DNA of 64,000 nt from Carya illinoinensis (Eukaryota; Streptophyta; Magnoliopsida; Fagales; Juglandaceae): the NCBI RefSeq assembly GCF_018687715.1, contig NC_056755.1, forward strand, positions 18,213,501 to 18,277,500. The letters run 5' to 3'. A program made the translations under genes and the position numbers. Shown piece by piece: positions 19,692 to 31,115 of the stretch; within the stretch, counting starts at the first letter, position 1; the number at the start of each line of letters is the position of its first letter. The notes under the pieces are model-generated. The model was given only the letters and a program-made list of their open reading frames with translations. It made no database searches and was not told the DNA's origin.

Positions 19692-20145
19692 TCTCTGATA
19701 CCAAAGTCAATATTATCTTAGAGTTTAGTGCAAGTATGTAGAGAGTTCACAGTACCTGGGGATCGCCCTATATATCTAATTTCTGGAAGCCAAGTACCAA
19801 TTCCCTGTGTCAGAGATACATGTCATCTCAGTCGTGTTCTCAGTTAGATGTGATAAAGGGGGCATGACCTTCCATCCCCTCTACCTAGTGGCAGGTGTAC
19901 TACGTTAGATCCCCCTCCCTGTTTACTTGTTGTTAGGAGATCAAGGGCTACCTGCATTTTTTGCCTGCGTGCCTATACAAGTCATCTAGGGCTAGGTGGC
20001 ATAAGGGAAACCTAGGTGTTGTGTCTCTTGTTTACCTTTCTCGGGGGCCGAGGAGGGCCTTGTGCGAGCCGAGGGGTGGCCTGCACGGCTCGAACTCCTT
20101 ATATCTAGGCCTACGCTCCTAGGCTACAGGCTAAGGAGAAAAATT
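19692..20145 (-). repeat. LTR and primer-binding-like site of the minus-strand gypsy element
   Basis: 19692-19703 reads TTTGGTATCAGAG on the minus strand, resembling the initiator-Met tRNA site (TGGTATCAGAGC). Directly upstream on that strand, 19704-20145 has a TATA-like TATATAGGGCG (about 19772) and LTR-like composition. The outer edge near 20145 is approximate, and no partner LTR was located. Confidence 0.55.
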
Positions 20146-20799
20146 TTACAATAAAGATGTGTTACATACCAAGCTCATAATAAATGGAACCAAATCCACT
20201 AGCCTTAAAGAAAAAATTAAAATTAAAATAAAAATTAAAAATAAAAAAAAATAAAAAAAATAAAAAAAGGTGCTGCTTGCTCGAGCTACTCGTGATTAAT
20301 GATATACATATATACACGAAGTGCATGAATATCGTGATGCTGAAGATGAGCATAACACCGGCCACCGCCAAAAAAAGTGCTTCTACATGTAGAAAATTTT
20401 CATGGTGTCAGAAAAGCACGCACATATATAGCTTATTTTTAAATAAGTATGCAAAAATATCTCTCCAATCGTTTTGTTTCATTGTTTTTGTTTTTTTGTT
20501 TTTTCTCTCGATTACAAAGTACTGTTGCTTAATAATAATATTATTATTATTATGATGGATGCTTTCGAAAGAGAAGAAACGGCACGTCTGGTTGTTAATT
20601 CAAGCGCAAGTACGGCCATGATCTCTATCTCTCTCTCTAATAAAAGATAAATTTATTTGCAATGATAGGCACGGCTCAATATGTTTTAGGAGTACTTAAA
20701 AGTCAGCATTACTTAATCTAGATGTTCTTTATGAACCACTAAAATATAAAACTCGAGAATTTGACGACAAGCAAATCGGATTTGGATTCACTTATCAAC

Positions 20800-21235
20800 T
20801 AAAGTCAATTGACAAAGCTTCATGTAAGATTGGTATAGGGGTGATAGCTCAAGATTGGTATATGAGTTTCTCTGATCTAGCACGGGCAGAAGCTTAAGGT
20901 GCTCTCCCAACAGCTATCTTTGGAGCAGGTTTGGGAATGACAAACATCATCTTAGAATGAGACTCTTGAAGTCAACAAAACCATAACATATGTGATAGAT
21001 TCTTGGACAAGCACTAGAATGTCAGTGAGTGATATTAAATGTAAACTTAGTAGTTTTGCTCACTGGTCAGCCAATCATGCAAGAAGAGAGGCTAATGAGA
21101 TGGCTCATGTCTTGGTCAGAGATGCCTTGAAAATTCCTGATGTAATTGTTGATATGGAGGCCGGTCCTCATTGTATTCAATTCTTGTTAAGAATGAATTG
21201 ATTAATAAAGAAATCTTGTTTAATTAAAAAAAAAC
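20800..21235 (+). pseudogene. LINE-type RNase H (RVT_3) remnant with 3' A-rich tail
   Basis: Frames read GLGMTNIILE (start of the second strand) and then, after a shift, a block ending SFAHWSANHARREANEMAHVLV, the usual C-terminus of plant LINE/RNase H-like domains (the H-x-x-R-x-x-N-x-x-A-H motif). The sequence ends in AATAAAGAAATC and an A-run near 21226. It has several stops and no RT upstream, so it is a 5'-truncated copy. Confidence 0.65.
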
Positions 21236-22590
21236 TAAAATCAATTTAGTTGATAATACATAAGTTTTATGATGAATTGAAAGAAAAGAAGATATTTTCG
21301 TATAAAGTAAAAAGAAGAGATGAGAAACTAATAACAATTATAATGGATGTAAATTACAAGGAAAACGAATAATTAATAGTATTTAATTACTTTAACCTTC
21401 TTTCATCACCCTTTTTTCTTTTTCATAAGTAAATTTACAAGCTGATGTGACTTGATATGGTACGTCAAATTATAAAATTACTTTTATTATAAAGCAAATC
21501 TAATAGATTCTTTGAAACCACATCAGATTGTGGGTTTATTTTGTGTAATCTATCTATATTTATAACAGTTAGGCCTTGTTTATTAGTTGATGAAATCTCG
21601 ACTTTAATTTGAGATATTGTCTTTTATTTTATTTTAACTTTGAAATTTTCTATTCCATTATTATTAACCATTTTTTCAAATATGTTTTGTATTCAGATTT
21701 GTGAGAGTAAACGAGAAGAATTGAAAATATGAATTTTTGAAATAGTAAGTTTTTTTAGATTGAAAGATGTTTGGTTTGAAGTATTTATTTTAAGTTTTGC
21801 TATATACAAGCAAACTTGCACACTAATTTACGTACTAATATTAATTCATTTACATTTAAAATTTAAATTAGCACTATTTTTTATAAAATTTACTTTTTGA
21901 CCAATCACATTACATTGATACATATATTAGTGCATAATTATACTTGTAACTAGATTTTTCCTTTTTGAAAAGTTTGAAAATTGGACTTATAACCAAACGT
22001 ATTGGACTTTGCCTTTTCTTTCTTTTGTAATTGTTGCGTCCTTATTCTTTAAACATTTTGGATGGATTTATTTACATATATACGCGAAATCCTCTTATTT
22101 TATATATAAAATAATTTAAAACCTCAAAATGTTTAATGTAAAGTCGCATTATTTTTCAAATTATATTCAATTTGAGATTAAGATCAAATTCATTCTGTAT
22201 CATTTAACAATATGATTAGATGATGTGATCAAGATAACAAGATTTTTGCTTCAGTTGATATATATATAGAGTAATGTTACATACAGTCATTTTTGTGCAC
22301 TCTCTGTGCACTCCACTAATATGATTGGCTGGATTAATTTTTTTTTAATACACAACCAATCATATCACTGGAGTGCACAAAAGAGTCCGCAAAAATGACT
22401 GCACATAGAATTTTTCATATATATAATATTAGAAATGCTAAACCCACCGATATTTAGGTCCTCATAGTGTGTTCGGATGCCTCCTTTTTTTTTTTCAATT
22501 TAGTAATTAAGGAAAAGTATTTTTTAATAATATTATAATTTTTTTAAATATTAAAAAATACATAAAAAAGCAAAAAAATAAAATAGAAGA
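21236..22590. other. AT-rich intergenic sequence
   Basis: No gene seen. It contains one clear MITE (22270-22412) and otherwise low-complexity AT-rich DNA. Confidence 0.6.
22270..22412. mobile_element. MITE with ~50-bp terminal inverted repeats
   Basis: Left arm ACATACAGTCATTTTTGTGCAC and onward to ATATGATTGGC; right arm is its inverse, ending CAAAAATGACTGCACATAGAAT. The short centre is T-rich. No coding capacity. Confidence 0.8.
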
Positions 22591-22593
22591 AAT

Positions 22594-24017
22594 ACACTTA
22601 TTGGACTTGGTGGCGGTAGAGCCACTCATATTATATATAAAAGATATGGGTGGTGCTACTCCCACATAGGGAGGTTATCAAGAGACTTATCGAATAAATA
22701 AATTTTCTTGTCCTTTTATTAAAAAAATTTATTAAGAATTTTTAAAATAAAAATAAAAATTATATATTCATTAAAAAATATTTACTTACCTATTAAGTAC
22801 AAATAAATAAATAAAACTGAATTGATGGGGGTGAGTACCATATGTGGATAAGCATTTCCCAAAAGATATATCCACATTTTTTCAATGGATTGCTATCACC
22901 TGTCTTTATAAACTTTTTGATAGATTCTAAAATCCAAATTGCCTCAATTCTTTCAATTCCTAAATGTTTACGGTCCAATTATTTAAAATATTTAAAAATG
23001 ATAAAAAATGCATTAAAAAAAGTAAAAAATTAAAAAAGAAATACACTTATCGGACTTGGTGGCTATAGAGCCACTCATATTATATATAAAAAGAGAAATG
23101 CTACACATCATCTCACACCACACACTTTATATATTAAAATAATATTTTTTATTTTTTTATTTTTTATTTCATTTTATTCTTATTAAAATAATTAAATTAT
23201 TCTATTTATCATCTACACACTACATATTTATTATAGAAAAAATGAAAAAAAAATTAAAATAAGTGTGGTGTGTAAAGTGTGAGGATGATAAGAAGAATTT
23301 TCCGTATAAAAAATATGAGTAGTGCTACTCCTACATAGGGAGGTTACCAAGAGAGTTATCGAATAAATAAATTTTCTTATCCTTTTATATAAAAAAAATT
23401 TATTAAGAATTTTTAAAATAAAAATAAAAATTGTATTTTCATTAAAAAATATTTACTTACCTATTAAGTAAAAAAATAAAAATAAAAATAAAAAACTGAA
23501 TTGATGGGGTGACCACCATATGTGGATAATCATTTCCCAAAAGATATATCCACATTTTTCTAAAGTTTAGTGTATGTTTATGATTGCAAAAAAGAAATAT
23601 AGCTTATAGTTTTAAGATTAATAACTTATAACTTAAATAATAAGTTCTATACTTCAAAAGTTGTTTACTATTTGATAAGCATGTATTTAAAGTATTTTTA
23701 AAATTAGTTATATTAATTTTTTTTAAATATACAGTTATCTGCATGAACTTTTTAATAAAAGTTTCAATTTGATACTTTTTAAAAAAAATAGATTTTCAGC
23801 CTTTTTAGATAATTAAAACACTTTTTATAAATTTATTAAACATATTATTTTTTCTTTAATAGAGTTTTCAAACAATTAAAAGTAATTTTTAAACTTTCAA
23901 ACTCAACCACAAAAAGGCTCTTACAACCACCTGTCTTTATAAACTTTTTGATAGATTCTAATATCCCAATTGAATTGGTTCTTTCAATTCCTAAATGTTT
24001 ACGGTCCAATTATTTTT
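22594..24017 (+). repeat. Local tandem duplication (~450-bp unit) opened by later insertions
   Basis: Copy 1 (22594-22990) starts ACACTTATTGGACTTGGTGGC and ends TTTACGGTCCAATTATTT. Copy 2 starts at 23043 with ACACTTATCGGACTTGGTGGC and resumes to the same end near 24017, but is split by a MITE (23093-23304) and by about 370 bp of other sequence (about 23560-23925). No coding region. Confidence 0.85.
23093..23304. mobile_element. MITE of the CATCATCTCACACCACACA family, 8-bp TSD
   Basis: Begins GAGAAATGCTACACATCATC and ends near GATGATAAGAAGAATTTTCCG. The flanking direct repeat TATAAAAA (23085-23092 and 23305-23312) marks the insertion; the duplicate copy without it (near 22640) shows the empty site. 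Relatives lie at 44848, 45535, 49165 and 49864. Confidence 0.85.
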
Positions 24018-24239
24018 TTCCTCATTTTCCCACCTTTTTATTAAGAATAAATATTCAATTAGAGTTTCCTTGAATTATTATTATTATTCTTTTGAAAATT
24101 CTATTTATTTTCTTGTAATTATTATGTTGAATAATTTATTTATAAACTTTTTATAATTCTATTTTCAATGGAGAACAAATAAAAGCAGTAGTATTTTCAA
24201 TTAGTTAATACTATTATATTTTTGTTTTCATTTTTTTTT

Positions 24240-24753
24240 TCTTTTTTTCTTTTTTTGGGTTTGTCCACAATCAAGCAACTTGGCGGTCTGCAGAAATTTT
24301 AGTCTCATGTTTGTACTCCGATTTCAAGGGGGTAAACGTAGGAGGTTGAAAAATGACAAGTGTACCAAGAACCGGTGGTGTAGTGGGGCAGTTTTCCACG
24401 GGAACCAGAAGTGTCTCGCGCATCACTCTCTCCCACTCCCTCAGGCTCTTCGATTCTCACCTCCCCTCTCTCTAAATATACCATCCCCAACTGCAATGGT
24501 GTTTTAGTTTCTCCTCCTCCTCCTCCTCCTCCTCCTCTTCTTCTTCTTCTTCTTCTTCTTCTTCTTCTTTATTCCCTTCTCTTTCTTTTCCTTCTCTCTT
24601 TCCTTCTCATCCCCCTGACATGTTTAGCCACCTTTCCATACCAGCTTGAGCTCCAAATTAAGCTTGTGTTCTTCGTACCTTCTTTCTTCTTCTTGTTCAT
24701 CTTCTTACTAAGGCAGAAAAGAAAATCCCGATTTGTTGTGTAGAACTTAAGAT
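24240..24753 (+). promoter_or_regulatory. Promoter and leader of the IST1-like gene
   Basis: A TATA-like CTCTAAATATACC lies near 24472. The leader holds a pyrimidine microsatellite, (CTC)n then (CTT)n at about 24509-24570. Two small upstream ORFs precede the main start: 24496-24507 (three codons) and 24620-24649 (nine codons). They could lower translation of the main frame; this is inference. Confidence 0.55.
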
Positions 24754-27700
24754 ATGTTTGACATCTTGTTCGGATGGCGAAAAGCTTCAAAATGGTAAAC
24801 TAATGTGTTCAGGAGCTTGAAGTTACTTTGTTCATGATCAATCATTTGCGGCTGATCATATGAGGTACTCGTGTGTGTTTCCTGTTGCAGCAAGAAATTG
24901 ATCAACCGGGTTCAGTGCCGACTAAAGCTTCTGAAGAACAAGAGGAATTCGATTGTGAGGCAACTGCGCGAAGACGTGGCTCAGCTAATCAAAGGCGGTT
25001 ATGAACATATTGCTTTTAATCGGGTAAGCTAAATGAACACATATTGCTTTGTAATCCAGAGTTTATTAATTACCTCTGATTTTTCTTTTGTTGACTTCAA
25101 AATTCATTTTTCAAGTTCTATAGCTTGTCTTAATTATTGCTCCAGGCTTGGAATAAAACGAGTTTTCCATGAAAATCCTGTTGCGTTTGTCCTTCCAGAA
25201 AATTTGACACGAGTTTATTAGTTTATTCGATTTTCTGAGAAGTCTAGGGATTAAAAGATTGCAGATATTAGGGGAGGTTATGGTGTAAATACCAAACTCT
25301 CTGTTTGTTCCATTTCTAGCTGATTGTTTGAGGTTTCCCAATCATTCATGGGAAGTTTGATGATGAGCCTTGTATTAGGTAACAAAAGAATCGTTTCCTG
25401 ACATCAAAAGCTCTAAATATAATAAAGATGATGAGAGGAAGAGAGGCAGGAAAGAAAAAAACGTTGATTGTAGCAAGATTGGCAATTATGATTGAGGGCA
25501 AGTTTCATTAACGTATACACAATTATAGAACTAAATAGTATCAATATAACTTCAATCTGGAACATAGTTCAATTTTATGCCGGGATTTGTTTCGAAGAGT
25601 TAAGGTACAAGTTCTGCCATTGAAAAGAGTTATTTTTGAGTTTGCTGACCAAATGTTCCTGCAATTTCTGTTTCGTGCACGTTATTGGTAAATTTTAAAA
25701 GTCGGACTCAAAAGGATCTTTTTTCTTGGCAGCAAGACCGTTTAAGCTTGCTTTCTAATCTGTTCTGAAAAATAATCCGAGTAGGCTAAAGTTGAGTATA
25801 GCAAGATAATGACCAAAACAGAATTCGATTTAGAAAGTCAGTTGTAGGCTGTCTCAATTTGATTCTGTAATTATGCATGATAGGAGTATATATGCTTTCT
25901 TGTTTGTTTAATTAGTTTATACTCCAAGATTACTATTGCAACTTTTGCTGAAGTATTAGGAATTTATTTTTGCAGCCTTTGTTATGTTACCATTTTTCTC
26001 ATTTTTCAGGTTGAGCAGCTCATCAAAGATGAAAGCATAGCAGCAGTGTATGAATTGTTAGATCATTTTTGTGAATTCATCCTCATCCATCTTTCGTATA
26101 TCCGAAGACACAAGTATGTAACTACAGATAACCGATCTCTTTCCTGTGCTACATACATCAGCCATTCTGATGTTATTCAAAGATTTTTGTTTGTAATTTC
26201 GTGGATTCAGGGACTGTCCAAATGATATCAATGAAGCAGTTTCAAGTCTTATATTTGCCTCTGCAAGATGTGGGGATTTACCTGAGCTTCAGGTGATCCG
26301 GAAGCTTTTTGGGGAGCGTTATGGTCAGAGATTTGCACTGTCAGCTGTTGAACTATTTCCTGGGAATCTAGTGAATCGTGAGGTAATAATCTATACCAGT
26401 TAGTAATATTGGTAGGGGATATTCCAGTTTCTAACATATGAATTCAATTTGATAAAATCTAAAACTACAGATAAAAGAGAAACTCTCCATTCAGTCAGTC
26501 TCAGAGGATGTGAAGCATAGATTGGTTGATGACATAGCCAGCGAATGCTGCCTGAAATCAGAAGTTTTAGCACTTGAATACTACCCTGAATGGCAAAAAC
26601 AGCAGGTGACCCACATGCTTGAATCAGAATGTTAAAAAACAAATTCATGCTGCTCTTACCAATTCTAATCAATTTACTCTCTTTTCTACCATGGAACCTA
26701 CAGGTGAAAGAAAATAGTGGACATCAAATACTGGATACAGATGTTCTGACTTATTATGATACAAACAAAGGATCTGAAATTCAAGCTTCAAATGCTAGAG
26801 AGATAGAAAGATATGTCACACATCTGGATTCATTATCAACAAGCAAGAACATTTCAAATGAACGGTGCAGCTCTCCCAGCCATCAAGATTCTGGTACATC
26901 TAGTGCTCTGACTGTTTCTTCTAATGTTCAGTCTACTAGTTCTTCTGTTGTTCAGCAATCATCCCCAGATGTAGTAGAATCTCCCCTGCATGAAAAGGCA
27001 GAGAAAGTGGAACATTCCAGCCTAGATTCACCAAATAAGTGTATAATTTCTGGTTTGCACCACAAGGAAATGAGAACTCCCACAGCATCTTCTACAGAGA
27101 ATTTGCCTCAATTTTCCGAGGAAGCAGTAGTGTATTTTGATGACATAGAGGAGTTTCAGTCTTTCACGAAGAAGGATGGAAATTTCCAAGACCAAAGAGT
27201 ATTTAAGTTCAAATCATCTGTCGCTCCCAGATGTGAAAAAAAGGGAATCAGTTGTGATCAAAATAATGTCGACAATTGTGAATCATTGAATGAGGAGTCA
27301 GGCTCAAGAAGATGTAGAAAAGGTGGAAAGGCATCTGGGAAAAGATTGAGGACATCAATGTCTAGGGAAAAACAAAGCATGAACAACATTGAATGTGCAA
27401 CATATTATGACAAACCGTGCAAAACTTCTCCAACTAATCATCCCAGCAAGCATCAGAAGAAGACTCCAGGAGTTGGAAAGCAACAATCATATGATGCTCG
27501 GAAAGGACTGAAGAAACCTTACTGTTTTGTCTACTTGAGAAGTAGCCTCCAGACATGTAACTGCAGGCATGATCTCAAGAGATCATTCTTTAACCATGAG
27601 ATGCCTGAGAACAGCTTGAGACACCGATTTTATGTTTGTTCCTGTGGTGACAAAGGCACAGACAACCTGGAAGTTTTACCAGGGAAGCTAAAGAGAGAAA

Positions 27701-28191
27701 TCACCTTCCCAAATCACGGTCCCAAAAGAGAACATGTTTGCCATGACCACAGGTTCTGGAATGGAGAATCAAATAAGGACATAGAATGGACAATCATCCC
27801 TCAGAAACCAAGGAGAACAAGTAACTGCAGTGGTGCTAGTGTGCATAATGATTTCACCTGCCCAGATTTCCAGCATAATTGGCAGAACAGTGAAGACACA
27901 GTTTCCTGCCAAACGATGGATAGTTGTTTTACCAAAAAAGAAACTTTGCCCTCCTATTCCAGAGCTGAGACCATGCCCTCGGAACGACCTAAAGAAGCAA
28001 GCAAGGAAAACATGCAACGCTCCAATTCTTGCCCCTATAAACATCCCAACCATGTTCATCCCAAGTTGCCTGACTATGATGTTATAGCAGCTAAATTTAT
28101 GTCTATCAAGAAAGAGCATCTGCAAAAGAAAGGCTGTGGCATGCCAACAACAGCCATGATCTCATATAATGTAGAGCACAAAGCAGTCTGA
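24754..28191 (+). CDS. IST1-like protein (regulator of Vps4 activity, ESCRT-III family)
   Basis: Six coding exons join to 690 residues: 24754-24794, 24891-25023, 26010-26113, 26211-26382, 26471-26605, 26704-28191. All introns are GT-AG and the frame stays open. The start MFDILFGWRKASKC matches the conserved plant IST1 N-terminus. Residues 1-195 form the helical IST1/DUF292 domain (KKLINRVQCRLKLLKNKR, REDVAQLI, GDLPELQVIRKLFGERYGQRF). IST1 proteins bind ESCRT-III and the AAA ATPase Vps4 at endosomes to tune multivesicular-body sorting. Residues 196-690, in one large exon, are Ser-rich and hydrophilic with a conserved-looking Cys/His patch (YCFVYLRSSLQTCNCRHDL); I recognise no domain there. I did not see a C-terminal MIM motif clearly. 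No damage is visible. Confidence 0.92.
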
Positions 28192-29429
28192 AATGTATAT
28201 CACTAGGTTTCTACAGCTTTCAACAGATCCTTGAATTTTTCTCTCCTAATGAATATTAATCAGCTGTTTATATTGTTAACAAATTTTAATGAGATAAATG
28301 TTATTTTTCTTCTCAAAATTTACTGTTGTATCACATTTTAAGCAATTTTATTCTCAGTAAGATGATAAAATCCAAAATAAAGAATAGCATTACTTTTATA
28401 ATTAATTGTTAATGGGTGGTTAGTGTGAAGTTGTTCTTCATCAGTAACGTTTATTTCAATGTTAGAAGGTGAATCATATATAGGTTCCTGATAAATACAA
28501 GAGGCAGAGGGATTTTATTCCTAAATTGGTTATCAGGAAAAAGAAAGAGCAATATGCAAAATTGAGTTGGTATACTGTTGACGTCCAATGCCAACCGTAT
28601 AAAATATGAGAAATTCAATATAAAAGTTTTATATTATATACTTCTACTTAATCAATACATTTAATATTCGAATAAATTCGAGCTTGTTCACGCGTTATTT
28701 CAGTTTACAAAACAGATTATTTAGATTTTTTTTATAACTTTATCTATAAAGTTTAACAAAAAAAAAAAAAACTTTCATTTTTTTAATATCTTTATAAAGT
28801 TTATATTCACAAGGATTTAAGTAACATATATAATATTTAGAACATGATTTCCTCTTATCTTTTCAAATAAATAAATAAATATATATATATATATATATGA
28901 AGTAATTGGAACTATAAAAAACCAAAAGACGAAAAATGGACTAAATTCATAAAATATATATAATAAAAGCCTCATACTATTGGGCCCAAACTAGGCTACA
29001 AGTGGTGTAGCTACTGTCAAGGAGAAACGACCCAAAACCTTCGTTAAGGTCAAATCTGGGCAACCCAGTGATGCGACCCAAGAAGGTGATTTGGGAGGCA
29101 ATCTTTTAAGGGTGGCATTACAGCCACTGCTCCCAGCTTGGGAGCTATCGTTAACATAAAAATGTTTTTTTTTTTTTCTTTATATGTATTTTTTAAATAC
29201 CTTTAAATATGTAATATTATTAAAAAATATTTCCTTAATTAAAAATTAAATTTAAAAAAAAAAAATTGGCAGCAATAGCTCCCAGGGAACGGTGAATATA
29301 GTATTTTCCATCTTTTAATTAATTGAAAGAGAATCGTCACACTTTTTATGATTTTCTGTTTTAACTGTTTAGGTTTTCTTGTACTTTATTTTGTTAAAAT
29401 GTTAAGAATCTAAATTCAAAACAAACTAA

Positions 29430-29862
29430 AATATAGCTTAGACAGTGGATTGAGATGAGATGAATTGAGATAATTTGTAAATAATAATAAAATATTTGAG
29501 TTGAAATGAGATGAGATGAGTTAGAAATGGTTTGAGTTAAAATAATATACGGAATTTTAAAAAATAAGAGAGAAAAAATTGAATAAAAATATTACAATAT
29601 AATTTTTATTGTTATAAAAATATTGTTATAATATAATTTTTTTAATATAATTTTTGTTTTGAAATTTGAAAAAGTTGATTTTTTTTTTAATTTTAGAAAA
29701 AATTGTAATAATTAAGTAATGATTAGATGAAAAAGTTGAAAATTTAAAATTAAATAATATTTATATTTATAGTATTTAAATATTAAAATAAAATAATATA
29801 AAATAAGATAAAATAGAAGAATCTCCATCCAAACCAAACCTGAAAGAATCAATATTTTATTT
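29430..29862 (+). mobile_element. MITE of the GAGATGAGATGA family
   Basis: Starts with repeated GAGATGAGATGA units, then GGTTTGAGTTAAAATA, a T-rich centre, AAAAGTTGAAAATTTAAAAT and the end TCCATCCAAACCAAACC. Relatives at 33965, 34322, 37265 and 37655 share the same block order. Non-coding; internal AT bias explains the absence of frames. Confidence 0.75.
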
Positions 29863-29964
29863 AACTCCGAGGGTACATTTCGTTCGTGGAATAGGATGCT
29901 AAAAATGTGTAATGATATACCTATAACTTTTTTATAACTACTTTACAACTCATTTTAATACCAG

Positions 29965-30172
29965 AAATGATTTGTGCAGTCGGGAAATGCAGTCGGCGTG
30001 CAGTCGGCTGTAAAAAAAATTAATACGGGACCTATATAAAAAAAAAAAAAATTATTTTTATAACTTTTTATAATTCATGTAGGTCCCCCTAAATATAAAA
30101 TAATTTTTTTATAATATTTTTTTATTCATTCTGTACAGCCGACTGCATTTCCCGACTGTATGTAGCAAATCC
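29965..30172. mobile_element. MITE with CAGTCGGGAAATGCAGTCGGC inverted ends
   Basis: The left arm GTGCAGTCGGGAAATGCAG and the right arm CTGCATTTCCCGACTGTATG are inverse copies around an AT-rich middle. No coding content. Confidence 0.8.
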
Positions 30173-30842
30173 CTTTTAATACATATAATCGTGCCACTTC
30201 ATTAAAAAAATTCTCAAATTTACAAAACTATCCTCAATTTCACGTACAGGAGAGTTGCAAGGAAATTAATTATTTTCCTTATGGGAATTACTATTCCTCG
30301 ATTTGAGTGATGGTCATTCAACTCAAAACAGGAAGGACGTTGCTACATTCACCGAAATCTTCTACCGATCACTGCATTTTTTTTTCTTTTTGTTTTCAAT
30401 TTTTTTCAACATTTTTTCAACTATATAAATATTTTTGAAAAAAAAAAAAATCACATATTCATTTAAAAATACTTACTTAATCACTAAATAAAAAAAATAA
30501 AAAAAATTTTTGGTAAGAAATTTTGTACCAAAATTTCTATGGATTTAGTGTTTTCCAAACAGGAATAACTATTCTATGGATAAATGCGTAAAGTTTTTAA
30601 TTTATTTATATAATTTTAAAACAAATTATGTTGGCCGGTCGGCCACAAAAATTTCATCTCAGTTTGGGTGATGTTAAGAGCACTCCAAATATAATAGGTC
30701 TCAAAAGTCTACCCAGTGCATTCTAATGTTTTTGATTTTTTTAATGTTAAATAAAAACACATACAAATTCATTAGCATTAATTTTTTAAACACTAAAAAT
30801 AAATAAAACTCTGAACAAGGAAAACTATCTGATCATTTAAAT

Positions 30843-31115
30843 ATAGATAAATTCTCTATCACATTACTTAAATTTCAAATAGTAGATAAGCTCGTTATCA
30901 CATGATAACAGAAATTTCACAAGTTTTATATATATAGACGATCTAGGTACGTGAAGGCTATTTACTTCATTAGTACAAAAACAAAACAAAAAAAAAAGAG
31001 TTTTTATTGTGATTACTGATTTAAGCATCAAAGACATTTTTCAGAACTTCCAAGCCATTCAACTTTTGGCTGCATGTGATCGTATGTGAATAGCGGTAAA
31101 ACACGTTCACAACAT
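30843..31115 (+). repeat. Fossil solo LTR related to the plus-strand gypsy LTR
   Basis: It aligns by eye with 2408-2668 in order: AGATAAA...CTC, TAATAGAAGTCTCAC-like, TATATATA, CTTCATTAGTA, GAGTTTTTATTGTGATTACTGATTTAAGCATC, CTTCCAAGCCA, then GCGGTAAAACACGTTCAC. No primer site or gag follows, so it is a solo or truncated LTR. Confidence 0.75.

Larger units (their letters stand above)
13750..20145 (-). mobile_element. Second decayed Ty3/gypsy element, minus strand
   Basis: Read on the minus strand from the right: LTR-like 19704-20145, primer-binding-like site 19692-19703, short leader, RT 18566-19290, RNase H 17526-17753, integrase 17442-16450, then a coiled-coil-rich tail 16080-15480 that appears to continue at 14028-13800 beyond an inserted solo LTR. 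The RT motifs match the plus-strand element, so both are Tat-like. Gag and most of the protease are missing between the leader and RT. Numerous stops show it is dead. The low-coordinate end is uncertain, and the 128-bp repeats could belong to this element instead. Confidence 0.8.
28192..30842. other. Intergenic, MITE-rich
   Basis: No gene seen. It contains an AT microsatellite near 28876, a palindrome GCTCCCAGCTTGGGAGC near 29130, and the two MITEs listed separately. Confidence 0.6.
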
